A stretch of 35,155 nt of DNA from Aquificales bacterium (GCA_027037055.1 JALWBR010000017.1:1-35155); one strand, 5' to 3'. Shown: positions 17,189-25,976, counted from the stretch's first letter. Notes: generated from the sequence alone by a model not told the origin. Made by a program: numbers and translations.

Positions 17189-18887
17189 GGCTTCTATTAT
17201 TTATATAAGGTATTGTAACCGTAATTGTCGTTCCCTTCCCGACCTGAGAGTGTATATCCAGTGTTCCGCCCAGAAGATGGGTGTATCTCATGACTATGGG
17301 TAAGCCGAGACCTGTTCCTCCCTTTTTAGTTGTAAAAAATGGTGAGAATATTTTGTCCATATTTTCTTTGGGTATCCCCTTACCCGAATCGGATATGGTT
17401 ATCTGCACTTCCATATTTTTCCTTACAGCGGATACATGTATGAAGCCTTTACCGTCAATGGCTTCAATTGCATTGTTTAAAAGGTTTGTAAGTATTGCAT
17501 TTAAAGCCTCCCTGTTTGAGTATATATGTATATCTTCAAAACGGGTTTTAAGTTCTATATTTTTTTCTTTGATCCTCGGGAGAAGCAGGGATATGTTCTC
17601 CTTTATTACCTCGCTTATATTAAGTATGTTCCAGTTTCCTCCTCCTATTTTTGCGAAGGTCAAAAACTCATTAACTATACTGTCAATTCGCGATATGGAT
17701 TTTTTAATTATCTCTATATCCTTTTTATCGCATTCATCCATAGAGGTAAGGAGTTTAACTGGTAAAAGGGCGTTTTTTAACTCATGGGCAAGGTTGGCGG
17801 ACATCTCTCCCAGAAAAGAAAGGGCTTCAATCCTTTTCATTTTATTCTCAAGCTCTTTTATCTTTGAAATATCCGCTATGGTTACAATGTACCACTCTTT
17901 GGCGGGCATTATACTTAGCAGGGACGGAATACTTCCTCCTTTCCTTTTCCTTATCTCCGTTTCGTAGGTAAAGGGAAGCTTGTTGTTCAGCGAATTCCTC
18001 AGTATGGTTCTGTCCCTTGGATACTTTATTAAAACTGAAAACCTCCTGCCGAGAAGTTGGTGATAGTTAAATCCGAGGGTTTCAATCCTGTGGTTTGTAA
18101 AGAATATCCTCATCTCCCTATCAAGGATGAGTACTATGTCATATACGTTGTTTACTATCTCCGCATAAAAGTCTTGGGCAAATCTTATGTTATTAAGGAA
18201 TGTATTAACATTTTTGAAGGCTTCATAAACCACATCCGCAAGGTCTTGAATCTCATCCTTTTCAGGAAAGTCTATTTTATTTACTTCCTCTATATGTCCC
18301 TTTCTGACCTTCTCCGCTTCCTTCAGTATCCTCCTCAATCTTGAATTTATCCTATAGGATATTATGAGACTCAACAAAATACCCACCAATCCGAAGCCCG
18401 AAGATATACCTAAAACGCTGTATTTTATATAAGAAAACTGTTTTGTTATTTCCTTTTTATCAAGCCTTATAACAACGAATCCTACGGGATTTCCCTCTTT
18501 GTCAGTTACCTTGTGTTTAACTATATGTCTTTTATCTTCCAGGAGGCGGGATAGACCAAAAGGTATCTTGTCTTTACTTGTGTATGTTAGAGCGTACCCT
18601 TTTTCATCAAGGAAGGCTACTTCCTTTATAAACCTCTGGGCTATTATTGATTGGCTTATCTCTTTTAGTGTTTTTTCATCCTTTTTGATCAAGAATTCGG
18701 AGATGTTGCTTTCCTCAATTTCAAGGAAGTTTTTTATTGCTTCCTCCGTTGTTTCAAAAAGGATATTCTCCCCGAAATTTACCATGACAACCGTAAGGGG
18801 CAGGGATGAGAGAAGAATAACCATGAAAAAGGTTACCGCTAACTTTATGCCTATGCTTAAATGGAGAAGATTTTTAAGCCAGCTCAC
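17160..18887 (-). CDS. Membrane-bound sensor histidine kinase (HAMP-PAS-HisKA-HATPase)
   Basis: This is the partner kinase of the NtrC-type regulator, 575 residues. The N-terminus has a membrane helix (about 12-35), a predicted outside-facing sensor domain of about 120 residues, a second helix (about 155-178), and a HAMP region. A PAS-like domain (about 240-345) follows, then a HisKA domain with H368 in SANLAHELKNALLP. The ATPase domain has the N-box LLNNAIEAI, G1 DSGKGIP and G2 KKGGTGLGLPIV. Layout resembles NtrY/AtoS-type kinases. The start is GTG at 18887 with a poor ribosome-binding site. The signal sensed is unknown; the divergent quinol-oxidising complex suggests a redox, quinone or electron-acceptor cue, but that is inference. 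Confidence 0.93.
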
Positions 18888-18972
18888 CGTACATATTATT
18901 TTGCGTACTTTGGACGGATGGTCAAGTTTTTACCAGTCCTAACAAAAAATTTGCCACCTTTTATTTGTTTAA

Positions 18973-18992
18973 TAAATCGGATGACTGATTTA
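18973..18992. promoter_or_regulatory. Palindrome upstream of the sigma-54 promoter (candidate activator site)
   Basis: TAAATC (18973-18978) and GATTTA (18987-18992) form a perfect inverted repeat with an 8-bp spacer. The centre is about 76 bp before the predicted start site at 19059. A dyad at this distance fits an upstream activating sequence for an NtrC-type dimer. It is the best dyad in the 181-bp gap; a second copy was not identified. Confidence 0.45.
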
Positions 18993-19032
18993 AGTTTTTA
19001 ATTTTAGGAGCATAAATTAGGTGGGGGGATTT

Positions 19033-19047
19033 TGGCACGCTTCTTGC
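19033..19047 (+). promoter_or_regulatory. Sigma-54 (-24/-12) promoter of the ACIII operon
   Basis: TGGCAC-GCTTC-TTGCA runs from 19033 to 19048, matching the sigma-54 consensus TGGCACN5TTGCW. The invariant GG is at 19034-19035 and GC at 19046-19047, with exactly 10 bp between them. The predicted start is near 19059, which leaves only about 10 nt before the actA ATG at 19069. A divergent NtrC-type regulator gene stands next to it. Confidence 0.88.
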
Positions 19048-19068
19048 AAATTGAATAAGGAGGCTGTT

Positions 19069-19665
19069 ATGAGGAAAAGCCTTGGTGTTCTTGTTATACT
19101 CGGCGTAGTTATTTTCGTCATAGGCGGAGCTTTACTATATTTGTTTACATCGCTCGGTGTTAAGATAGAACCCCTCGGTGATGCCTTTGTAGTTTACAGG
19201 GTTGAAACTCCCGAACAGCCCATAGAGTTTCCCCACTACAAGCATGTAAAGGATGTGGGACTGCAGTGTACATACTGCCATGCCTACGCGGATAAGGCTG
19301 TAAGCCCAGGTATTCCTCCCTTGGAAGTTTGTATGGGTTGCCATTCGGTTATAGCTACGGATAAGCCCAGAATTAAAAAGTTGACCGAATACTGGAACAA
19401 GAAGGAACCAGTTCCTTGGAGGCATGTTAATAAACTTCCGGATTTTGTCTTTTTTACTCACAAAAGACATGTAAAGGCGGGTGTTGATTGTAAAGCATGT
19501 CACGGAGATCTCGGAACGATGACCGTTGCCCAGAGGGTAAAACCTTTAAAGATGGGTTGGTGCCTTTCCTGTCATAATGATGTAAAAGGCTATCTTGAGG
19601 CTCAAGGATTGCCTCCCGCAAAGGTGGACAGGGCTCCCACCGACTGTTGGACTTGCCATAAATAG
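19069..19665 (+). CDS. actA: Pentaheme cytochrome c subunit, alternative complex III subunit A
   Basis: This is a 198-residue multiheme cytochrome c anchored by an N-terminal helix (about 4-28) with the rest in the periplasm. Five CxxCH sites are visible: C67-H71, C88-H92, C141-H145, C165-H169 and C193-H197. This matches the pentaheme ActA of alternative complex III, which receives electrons from the iron-sulfur subunit and passes them towards a terminal oxidase. The ATG at 19069 is used because it follows AAGGAGG and lies just after the sigma-54 start; an in-frame GTG at 19021 is upstream of that promoter. It is the first gene of the actABCDF operon and lies 12 bp before actB. Confidence 0.92.
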   Translation: MRKSLGVLVILGVVIFVIGGALLYLFTSLGVKIEPLGDAFVVYRVETPEQPIEFPHYKHVKDVGLQCTYCHAYADKAVSPGIPPLEVCMGCHSVIATDKPRIKKLTEYWNKKEPVPWRHVNKLPDFVFFTHKRHVKAGVDCKACHGDLGTMTVAQRVKPLKMGWCLSCHNDVKGYLEAQGLPPAKVDRAPTDCWTCHK

Positions 19666-19677
19666 GAGGGCTTAAAT

Positions 19678-22600
19678 ATGAAAAGAAGGGACTTTATAAA
19701 ATTTATAGGGTTTATATCAGGAAGTGCAGCCCTATCCTCTTGTACGGGTCATCTTAATAAAAATCATTACTTCAGGACTGATGAAATAATTCCCTTTGTT
19801 TCACCTCCCCCCGACAGGATTCCTCCCGATGCGGGAGGCGGAGGAGAGGGTTTATACTTCCCTACGGTATGTGCGGAGTGTCCCTCTGGGTGTCCCGCCC
19901 TTGCCTTTGTGAGGGATAAGGTCTATGACAGGGTACACGGCAAATATCCCACCAAACTTGAGGGTATGCCTAATCATCCCATAACCTCAGGTGCTTTTAA
20001 AGAACCTTTTAACGCTGGTGTTCTTTGCATAAGGGGGCAAGCGTCCCTATACAGGATTTATAGCCCAGAAAGGTATAAGAATCCTCTCATTAAAGATACA
20101 AACGGTAACTGGAGGGAGATAACTTGGAAGGAGGCTATAGATCTTGTTGTTGATAGATTGAAGGAGGCAGAGAAAAAGGGTCTGAGGAGTGTTTACCTTT
20201 CTTCAAGGACTACAGGTTCCCTTTCCCATCTTATAGATGAGTTTTGTAGAGAGGCGGGTATTGAGAGGTTGCCAGAATTTGAACCCATAAACCACTCCGC
20301 TGTCAGGAAGGGATATGAGGTACTATTCGGGATAAATGAACTGCCTGTTTATAAGGTTGAAAAATCTGATTTTCTATTAACCGTAGGTGCGGATATACTT
20401 GAATCCTTCGGCAATCCCGTATATTACCAATCCGCCTTTGCAAGGGCGAGGGAAAACAAAAACTTTAAATGGTTCCATATAGAACCTCACCTTACCCTCA
20501 CCGGTCTCAATGCGGATGAGAGATTTTCCGTAGAGCCTGGTACGGAACATTTTCTTCTCTCCTTTATGTTGCGGTGGATAGTAGAAAGCGGTGTTGCTGT
20601 AAGGGAAGTTCCCGAGGAGATAATTCAATATGTACCCCGTTACTCCTTGTGGGAGGTTGCGGAAAGAACTGGTATAAAGGCGGAGAATATTGACAGACTC
20701 CTCGCTAAGATGTCAAGGGCGAGGAAACCCCTCGTTATAGTAGGTGGCGTCTCAACCGCTCATGATACTGGTCTTGATGTTGCTGTCTTGGGGGGACTTA
20801 TACAGTGGGCTATGGGTATGACGGATGATCTTATAGACTTTACATATTCAGAAAACTATGAAAGAGTTGGAAATTTCATAGATCTCAGAAACTTTATGTC
20901 CGAACTAAGTATGAGAAAGATCGGGGTGGTTTTTCTCTCAAAAGTTGACCCTGCTTCCTTTGAGGGTAAAAAGTTTAAAAATCTTTTGAAGAATGCCCAC
21001 TTTGTTGTTGGTTTGTACGATTTGCCCAATGATACTGCACGGGAGTGTGATCTAATACTTCCCCTTTCCCATCCTATAGAAAGCTGGGGTGATTCTGAAC
21101 CCAGAAAAGGTATGCTTTCCGTTTACAAGCCCGCTCTTGAGATTCTTATTCCTCCCGAAAGCGATCCCTCTAATAACAGACCCCTATTTAACACCCTCCC
21201 CGAGGGCGATATCCTTATTACAATACTAAGGAGATACAAAGGCAAAAGTATTGCTAAGGACTTTAAAGAGTATGTCTATAAAAGGATAGAAAGGGATTAC
21301 GGCAAGGAGGTTGCGGATAGACTCTTTAATGCGGGTCCCTATGAATGGCCCGCTTTCAATATACCGTCCGATAAACTTCCGTATCACATAAAGGAACTAC
21401 CTAAGGTAAATCTGAATTTGAGAACTAATATAGTAAGGTCTTTGATCAGGAACATAAGGTATGAAAATGAGATAAAGAAGCCTGCCCTTGTTCTTACACC
21501 TTCCATAAGGTGGTATGATGGCAGAAGTAAAAGTAATCTCCTTTTGAATGAGATTCCTGATCCCATAACCGCCATATCTTACGGTGATTATGTGTTGGTT
21601 CCCGAGGACACCGCTAAGAGGTTCAGAATAAGAAATATACCCAATAAGAAGTTGTTAAGAGAGGAAGTTGTTATAGCAGGTAAAGAGGTTAAGAAAACCA
21701 CCCTCGCTCATATACAGAAGGGTTTGGCGGATGGGGTTATAGTTGCATATATGGGTACGATAATTCCGGAAAAATTCAATGTGGACGGCAGGACCGGAGA
21801 GCTTGTGCCTTTCATAGAGGTTGTAAGTATTAAGAAAACCGGTAATGTAAGGAATGTGCCGATACTTTCTGGATCTTTCTCGGATCACGGCAGGGGTGTT
21901 GTTCCTATACCTTATAGGGAGGCTAAGGAAGAGCATATGGAAGAGGAAGATATGCATGCGTGGGGTCATGAGGCGCCTCCGGGTAAATTTAAATATCCTT
22001 ACGCAAAACACCCTTTTGCCCAACTGCCCTATCCCGATCACAGTCATGTGCATAAGACTTATCTCTGGGCTATGGCTGTTGATCTTGACAAATGTGTAGG
22101 ATGTTCTGCCTGCGTAGCTGCATGCTACATAGAAAATAATGTTCCCATAGCAGGTCCCTCGGAACACCTCAAAGGTAGGGAGATGTCTTGGATAAGGGTG
22201 GAACCTTACTATAAAGAAAACGGTGAGGTCAACTTTGTATTAATGATGTGTCAGCAGTGTGAAAATGCAACCTGTGAACCTGTATGCCCTGCAAAGGCAA
22301 CCTATCACAATGACGAAGGGTTAAATGTGCAGGTGTGGAACAGGTGTGTCGGTACGAGATACTGTTCAAACAACTGCCCTTACAAGGCAAGGCGATTTAA
22401 CTGGTTTGATTACAAATGGGAGTCACCCCTTGATAGGATGCTTAATCCCGATCTTGCGGTAAGGGGTAAAGGGGTTATGGAAAAATGTACCTTCTGCTTC
22501 CACAGAATAAGGAAAGCGAGGGATCTTGCCAAGGATGAGCATAGGATGATTAAGGAGGGTGAGCTTCTGCCCGCATGTGCCCAGACATGTCCGAGCGGTG

Positions 22601-22740
22601 CCATAGTTTTCGGCAACTTCCTGGATGAAAACTCGCAGGTTTACAAGATGTCTAAGGATAAGGATTCATACAGAATCTTTGATCTCCTTGGGACGGAACC
22701 CAAGGTTTACTACCTTCCAAAGGTGAGAAGGAGGGTTTAA
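19678..22740 (+). CDS. actB: Alternative complex III subunit B (molybdopterin-oxidoreductase-like plus ferredoxin domains)
   Basis: This 1020-residue exported protein begins with a twin-arginine motif (KRRDFIKFIG) and a lipobox-like ALSSC with C22, so Tat export and lipid anchoring are likely. Residues about 60-740 resemble the catalytic subunit of molybdopterin oxidoreductases. In known ACIII this domain holds no cofactor, but here C65, C68, C72 and C117 keep the cysteine pattern of an N-terminal [4Fe-4S] site. From about 790 a ferredoxin-like domain shows four cysteine clusters (CVGCSACVAAC, CQQCENATCEPVCP, CVGTRYCSNNCP, and CTFCFHR with CAQTCP), as expected for three [4Fe-4S] and one [3Fe-4S] centres. 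It should carry electrons from the quinol site in ActC to ActA. Confidence 0.93.
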   Translation: MKRRDFIKFIGFISGSAALSSCTGHLNKNHYFRTDEIIPFVSPPPDRIPPDAGGGGEGLYFPTVCAECPSGCPALAFVRDKVYDRVHGKYPTKLEGMPNHPITSGAFKEPFNAGVLCIRGQASLYRIYSPERYKNPLIKDTNGNWREITWKEAIDLVVDRLKEAEKKGLRSVYLSSRTTGSLSHLIDEFCREAGIERLPEFEPINHSAVRKGYEVLFGINELPVYKVEKSDFLLTVGADILESFGNPVYYQSAFARARENKNFKWFHIEPHLTLTGLNADERFSVEPGTEHFLLSFMLRWIVESGVAVREVPEEIIQYVPRYSLWEVAERTGIKAENIDRLLAKMSRARKPLVIVGGVSTAHDTGLDVAVLGGLIQWAMGMTDDLIDFTYSENYERVGNFIDLRNFMSELSMRKIGVVFLSKVDPASFEGKKFKNLLKNAHFVVGLYDLPNDTARECDLILPLSHPIESWGDSEPRKGMLSVYKPALEILIPPESDPSNNRPLFNTLPEGDILITILRRYKGKSIAKDFKEYVYKRIERDYGKEVADRLFNAGPYEWPAFNIPSDKLPYHIKELPKVNLNLRTNIVRSLIRNIRYENEIKKPALVLTPSIRWYDGRSKSNLLLNEIPDPITAISYGDYVLVPEDTAKRFRIRNIPNKKLLREEVVIAGKEVKKTTLAHIQKGLADGVIVAYMGTIIPEKFNVDGRTGELVPFIEVVSIKKTGNVRNVPILSGSFSDHGRGVVPIPYREAKEEHMEEEDMHAWGHEAPPGKFKYPYAKHPFAQLPYPDHSHVHKTYLWAMAVDLDKCVGCSACVAACYIENNVPIAGPSEHLKGREMSWIRVEPYYKENGEVNFVLMMCQQCENATCEPVCPAKATYHNDEGLNVQVWNRCVGTRYCSNNCPYKARRFNWFDYKWESPLDRMLNPDLAVRGKGVMEKCTFCFHRIRKARDLAKDEHRMIKEGELLPACAQTCPSGAIVFGNFLDENSQVYKMSKDKDSYRIFDLLGTEPKVYYLPKVRRRV

Positions 22741-22741
22741 T

Positions 22742-24061
22742 ATGGCAACCAAACTTTCTGAAAGGCTTGACAAGATAGACAGAGATATCCTTATGCCCAT
22801 GGTAAAACCCGGTAAGACCTATTGGATAGCTCTTGGACTCTGTGTATTCTTTGTCCTTGTCGCCATAGGTGCGTGGATTTACCAGTTAAAAACCGGTCTC
22901 GGAGCTGCAGGTATAAGACACCCCGGTATGTGGGGATTTTATATTATCAACTTTGTTTTCTGGGTAGGGATAGCACACTCTGGAACTCTAATATCCGCTG
23001 TCTTATTGCTATTCAGGGCAAACTTCAGGAGTGCCTTTAACAGATCAGCGGAAGCTATGACAATATTTGCTGTTATGACAGCGGGACTATTTCCCATTAT
23101 TCACGCGGGGAGACCTTGGAAGATATATTGGCTGTTCCCTTACCCTACTCAACGGGAGATCTGGCCTAATTTCTTTTCTCCCCTTGAGTGGGATGTTTTT
23201 GCGGTATCCACCTACTTTACCATAAGCCTTATATTCTGGTACCTCGGTATGGTGCCTGATCTTGCCATAGCAAGGAGATTTTTCGGAGGAATAAGAGGAT
23301 TTTTCTACAGACTGTTTTCCTTAGGATGGACGGGTACCGTTCCTCAGTGGATGCATTATGTAAGGGCATCCCTGTTCCTTGCGGCCTTTGCAACACCACT
23401 TGTTGCATCCGTTCACTCGGTAGTATCCTTTGACTTTGCGGTGTCAATAGTTCCTGGTTGGCATGCAACCATATTCCCTCCCTTCTTTGTAGCAGGTGCT
23501 ATATTCTCCGGATGTGCAATGGTATTTACCCTTGTTATACCCATGAGGAAAATATTCAAGTTGGAAGAGTATATAACCATAGATCACTTTGAAAATCTGG
23601 CTAAGCTTACCCTTTTCACCGGTCTTATAGTTACCTACGCTTATATCACAGAGTTTACCCTACCCTTATACGGTGAAAATATATTTGAGAGGGATCAATT
23701 CGTTTACAGGGCTTTCGGAGATTACAAGTGGTACTCATGGGCTATGATTTTCTGTAACTCCGTTGTTCCCCTTGTACTCTTTATAAAACAGATGAGGAGA
23801 AATCTACTTGTTCTCTTCATAGTTTCCATCTTTATCAACATAGGTATGTGGCTTGAAAGATTTGTTATCGTTGTCATCTCTCTGGCTCATGAATATGAAC
23901 CTTATTCTTGGGGACTTTATCACCCGAGCATTGTTGAAATACTTATAACCATAGGTAGCTTTGCATGGTTCTTTATGTGGTTCCTTCTCTTTACGAGGGC
24001 TATACCTGTTGTTTCCATATTTGAAGTTAAGGAAGAGAGAGTCAGGGAGGAAGAAAAATGA
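22742..24061 (+). CDS. actC: Alternative complex III subunit C (NrfD/PsrC-like quinol-binding membrane protein)
   Basis: This 439-residue integral membrane protein belongs to the NrfD/PsrC family with about ten helices. Typical stretches are WVGIAHSGTLISAVLLLFR, IIHAGRPWKIYWLFPYP, SPLEWDVFAVSTYF and the second-half HSVVSFDFAVSIVPGWH, all characteristic of ActC. In ACIII this subunit binds and oxidises menaquinol at the outer side of the membrane. It starts 1 bp after the actB stop behind GGAGGG. Its stop overlaps the actD start (ATGA). Confidence 0.94.
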   Translation: MATKLSERLDKIDRDILMPMVKPGKTYWIALGLCVFFVLVAIGAWIYQLKTGLGAAGIRHPGMWGFYIINFVFWVGIAHSGTLISAVLLLFRANFRSAFNRSAEAMTIFAVMTAGLFPIIHAGRPWKIYWLFPYPTQREIWPNFFSPLEWDVFAVSTYFTISLIFWYLGMVPDLAIARRFFGGIRGFFYRLFSLGWTGTVPQWMHYVRASLFLAAFATPLVASVHSVVSFDFAVSIVPGWHATIFPPFFVAGAIFSGCAMVFTLVIPMRKIFKLEEYITIDHFENLAKLTLFTGLIVTYAYITEFTLPLYGENIFERDQFVYRAFGDYKWYSWAMIFCNSVVPLVLFIKQMRRNLLVLFIVSIFINIGMWLERFVIVVISLAHEYEPYSWGLYHPSIVEILITIGSFAWFFMWFLLFTRAIPVVSIFEVKEERVREEEK

Positions 24062-24549
24062 AAAAGGTGGAGTTTGTTTTTGACGAAAAGGAAGATTTTG
24101 TGGCAAAATTGAAGGAGATTGTTGATGCGGGTATTAGCCCCAAGGATATAAGGGTTATAACGCCCATACCCGTTCATGAGGTGGATGAGATACTCGGTAC
24201 ACACCCACACAGGAGTAAAATCAAATATTTTACCCTTGTGGGAGCCCTTACGGGCTTCACAGCAGGATATGCTTTGACCACATATACCCATCTAAGTTGG
24301 GAAAATCCTCCTCTCATAGTGGGAGGTAAACCTTTGGTGAGTGTTATACCCTTCTTCGTCATAGCCTATGAGCTAACCATACTATTCGGAGGAATAGCTA
24401 CCTTTATAGGCTTGCTGATTCTTGCCGGTCTTCCAAGCATTAAAAGGATTATATCTCCAGAGGATTACGGAAATAAGTTCGTCATACAGGTAAAGGGTGA
24501 AAGTGTTGAGGAGATAGAGGCACTTTTAAAGGCTGAGGAGGAAGCGTAA
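24058..24549 (+). CDS. actD: Alternative complex III subunit D (DUF3341)
   Basis: This 163-residue protein has a soluble N-terminal part (IRVITPIPVHEVDEIL is typical of the family) and two membrane helices (ALTGFTAGYALTTY and the stretch around YELTILFGGIATFIG), then a short soluble tail. It matches ActD (DUF3341), a structural subunit of ACIII with no cofactor. Overlaps on both sides (ATGA with actC, TAATG with actF) show tight coupling. Confidence 0.92.
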   Translation: MKKVEFVFDEKEDFVAKLKEIVDAGISPKDIRVITPIPVHEVDEILGTHPHRSKIKYFTLVGALTGFTAGYALTTYTHLSWENPPLIVGGKPLVSVIPFFVIAYELTILFGGIATFIGLLILAGLPSIKRIISPEDYGNKFVIQVKGESVEEIEALLKAEEEA

Positions 24550-25568
24550 TGGGAAGCAAGTCTCTTTGGATAGGTTTCGGTGTAGTATGGTTTATATTTC
24601 TGATAATTGAGATAATAAAGGGTGTTGACGGCACTCTACTTGTGAGTCTATCATACCTTTCCGCCATAACCCAAGGTGCTATAGCTATAGTTGCCATTGC
24701 GGAAACGGTGAGGGGTGGGTGGATAAAACCTGTTAAAGGGTATCTACTTTCCCTTTATCCCGCGGTCATATTCTCCGTCAGCCTATTCTTTATCTTCATG
24801 TTCCAACTGGATATTTATCCGTGGGCGAAGCATCAGGGTCTTTGGCTCAACAAGGGGTTTTATATTTTAAGGAATTTGTTCCTTTATGAAGCTATATGTC
24901 TTGCTGCGTGGAAATATGCTACCGAATCTCTTAAAGAGAGTGATAAAAAGTACTTCTGGGCTGTTATATATCTTTTTGCCTTTGTTGCATTTCAGGCAAA
25001 TATAGGTTACGACTGGTTTATGCCCCTTGACTATCCTTGGTACAGCTCCCTCTTTGATGCCTATATAACCCTTGAAGCTGTATATTCCGCCCTCGCCCTG
25101 ATAGCTGTTATCAGGTTTATCATATATATCAAGAACGGCGGGAAATTCCCCGAGATATTTAAAAAGACCCAATGGGATTCTTCCACCATTATGTTTGGAT
25201 TCAGCTTTCTGTGGGGGTACTTCTTATATTCCCAGGTGCTTATAATATGGTATGGGAACCTCTATGAAGAGTTCCATTACTTTCTGAAAAGGCTTGAACA
25301 TTTCCCCGTAGGTACATACCTTATACCTATTCTCCTGTTGGCTATTCCGTGGCTCAGTCTTCTTTTTAGAAAGATTAAGCTTACGCCTTATTTAATGGTT
25401 GTCATAGCGGGTGTGGTTCTCTTCGGACTGTTCCTTGAAAGGATAGTTATAGTGGGTTCTGTAGCCCATGTAAATATATTTGTCGCGGTTGTGGAGGTTA
25501 TCCTTATCTGGTTTGTGATATACTTTACCATAAAAAACAGGAGGGATGCTGTTGCAACAACAAGCTAA
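24549..25568 (+). CDS. actF: Alternative complex III subunit F-like membrane protein
   Basis: This 339-residue polytopic membrane protein has about nine or ten helices and is distantly similar to ActC. The stretch GYDWFMPLDYPWYSSLFDAY is diagnostic for ActF, a second NrfD-like subunit without a known quinol site. It is somewhat shorter than the roughly 400 residues usual for ActF. In the canonical order actABCDEF the lipoprotein cytochrome ActE stands between D and F; here D and F overlap directly, so no ActE is encoded at that place. Confidence 0.9.
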   Translation: MGSKSLWIGFGVVWFIFLIIEIIKGVDGTLLVSLSYLSAITQGAIAIVAIAETVRGGWIKPVKGYLLSLYPAVIFSVSLFFIFMFQLDIYPWAKHQGLWLNKGFYILRNLFLYEAICLAAWKYATESLKESDKKYFWAVIYLFAFVAFQANIGYDWFMPLDYPWYSSLFDAYITLEAVYSALALIAVIRFIIYIKNGGKFPEIFKKTQWDSSTIMFGFSFLWGYFLYSQVLIIWYGNLYEEFHYFLKRLEHFPVGTYLIPILLLAIPWLSLLFRKIKLTPYLMVVIAGVVLFGLFLERIVIVGSVAHVNIFVAVVEVILIWFVIYFTIKNRRDAVATTS

Positions 25569-25578
25569 GATTTCAATA

Positions 25579-25600
25579 TGCTATAATGTTGAATATTCAA
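25579..25600 (+). promoter_or_regulatory. Extended -10 promoter and palindrome before the cytochrome c-552-like gene
   Basis: TGCTATAAT (25579-25587) is an extended -10 element in the gap after actF. A perfect 12-bp palindrome, TTGAATATTCAA (25589-25600), covers the expected start site near 25594. The octamer TTCAATAT occurs twice, at 25572-25579 and 25596-25603, on either side of the -10 box. The cytochrome can thus be transcribed apart from the sigma-54 operon and may be controlled by a repressor at the palindrome. Confidence 0.5.
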
Positions 25601-25622
25601 TATCCCAAAGGAGGTGGGTAGT

Positions 25623-25937
25623 ATGAAGAAAGTAGCTTTGCTTGCTTTAATCGGCTTTGCCGGCATGTCCTTTGCCATATCTTCCAAGGCGGAGGCGGAA
25701 GCATTTATGAAGAAGAATGGGTGTGTAGCATGCCATGATTTTAATGTGAAAAAGATAGGACCTTCTTTTAAGGACATAGCCGCGAAATATAAGGGTCAAG
25801 CGGGTGCTGTTGACAAGCTTGTAGAGAAGGTAAAGAAAGGCGGTTCCGGTGTGTGGGGATCCACACCCATGCCTCCTCAAGCTGTACCCGCGGATCAAGA
25901 AAAGGCATTTATTGAGTGGGTTCTCAGCAACCTCTGA
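25623..25937 (+). CDS. Periplasmic monoheme cytochrome c, class I c-551/c-552 type
   Basis: This is a small exported electron carrier of 104 residues. It has a cleavable signal peptide (MKKVALLALIGFAGMSFA, then about 86 mature residues), one heme site CVACH, and the axial Met in STPMPPQ. The pattern KKIGPSFKDIAAKY ... KKGGSGVWGSTPMPPQ closely resembles Hydrogenobacter cytochrome c-552. It probably carries electrons from ACIII to CuA of the oxidase encoded downstream, taking the place of the absent ActE. There is no lipobox. The ATG at 25623 is chosen since AAAGGAGGTG lies just upstream and a signal peptide follows; the in-frame GTG at 25614 is less likely. Confidence 0.93.
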   Translation: MKKVALLALIGFAGMSFAISSKAEAEAFMKKNGCVACHDFNVKKIGPSFKDIAAKYKGQAGAVDKLVEKVKKGGSGVWGSTPMPPQAVPADQEKAFIEWVLSNL

Positions 25938-25954
25938 TCTGATTACAAACTTTG

Positions 25955-25976
25955 CCCCGCCTGAGGGCGGGGTTTT
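25955..25976 (+). terminator. Intrinsic terminator after the ACIII-cytochrome c unit
   Basis: A perfect 7-bp GC stem (CCCCGCC 25955-25961, GGCGGGG 25966-25972) with loop TGAG is followed by TTTT. It closes the actA-to-cytochrome c transcription unit and separates it from the oxidase cluster. Confidence 0.85.

Noticed and set aside
17281-17967. Open frame of 228 codons on the plus strand
   Set aside because: It is antisense to the histidine kinase, is dominated by Phe, Ser and Leu from reversed codons, and has no start signals.
18912-18939. Inverted repeat GGAC...GTCC in the regulatory gap
   Set aside because: Only 4 bp pair at the ends with irregular matches inside, and it does not resemble the TAAATC dyad, so it is not called as an activator site.
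18943-18958. Possible sigma-54 element on the minus strand before the kinase gene
   Set aside because: It has GG at the -24 position but GT instead of the invariant GC at -12.
19021-19068. In-frame upstream GTG start for the pentaheme cytochrome
   Set aside because: It lies before the predicted sigma-54 start site and encodes no signal-like sequence, while the ATG at 19069 has AAGGAGG and begins the membrane anchor.
21655-22167. Open frame of 170 codons on the minus strand inside actB
   Set aside because: It is a shadow of the ActB reading frame; no motif or ribosome-binding site.
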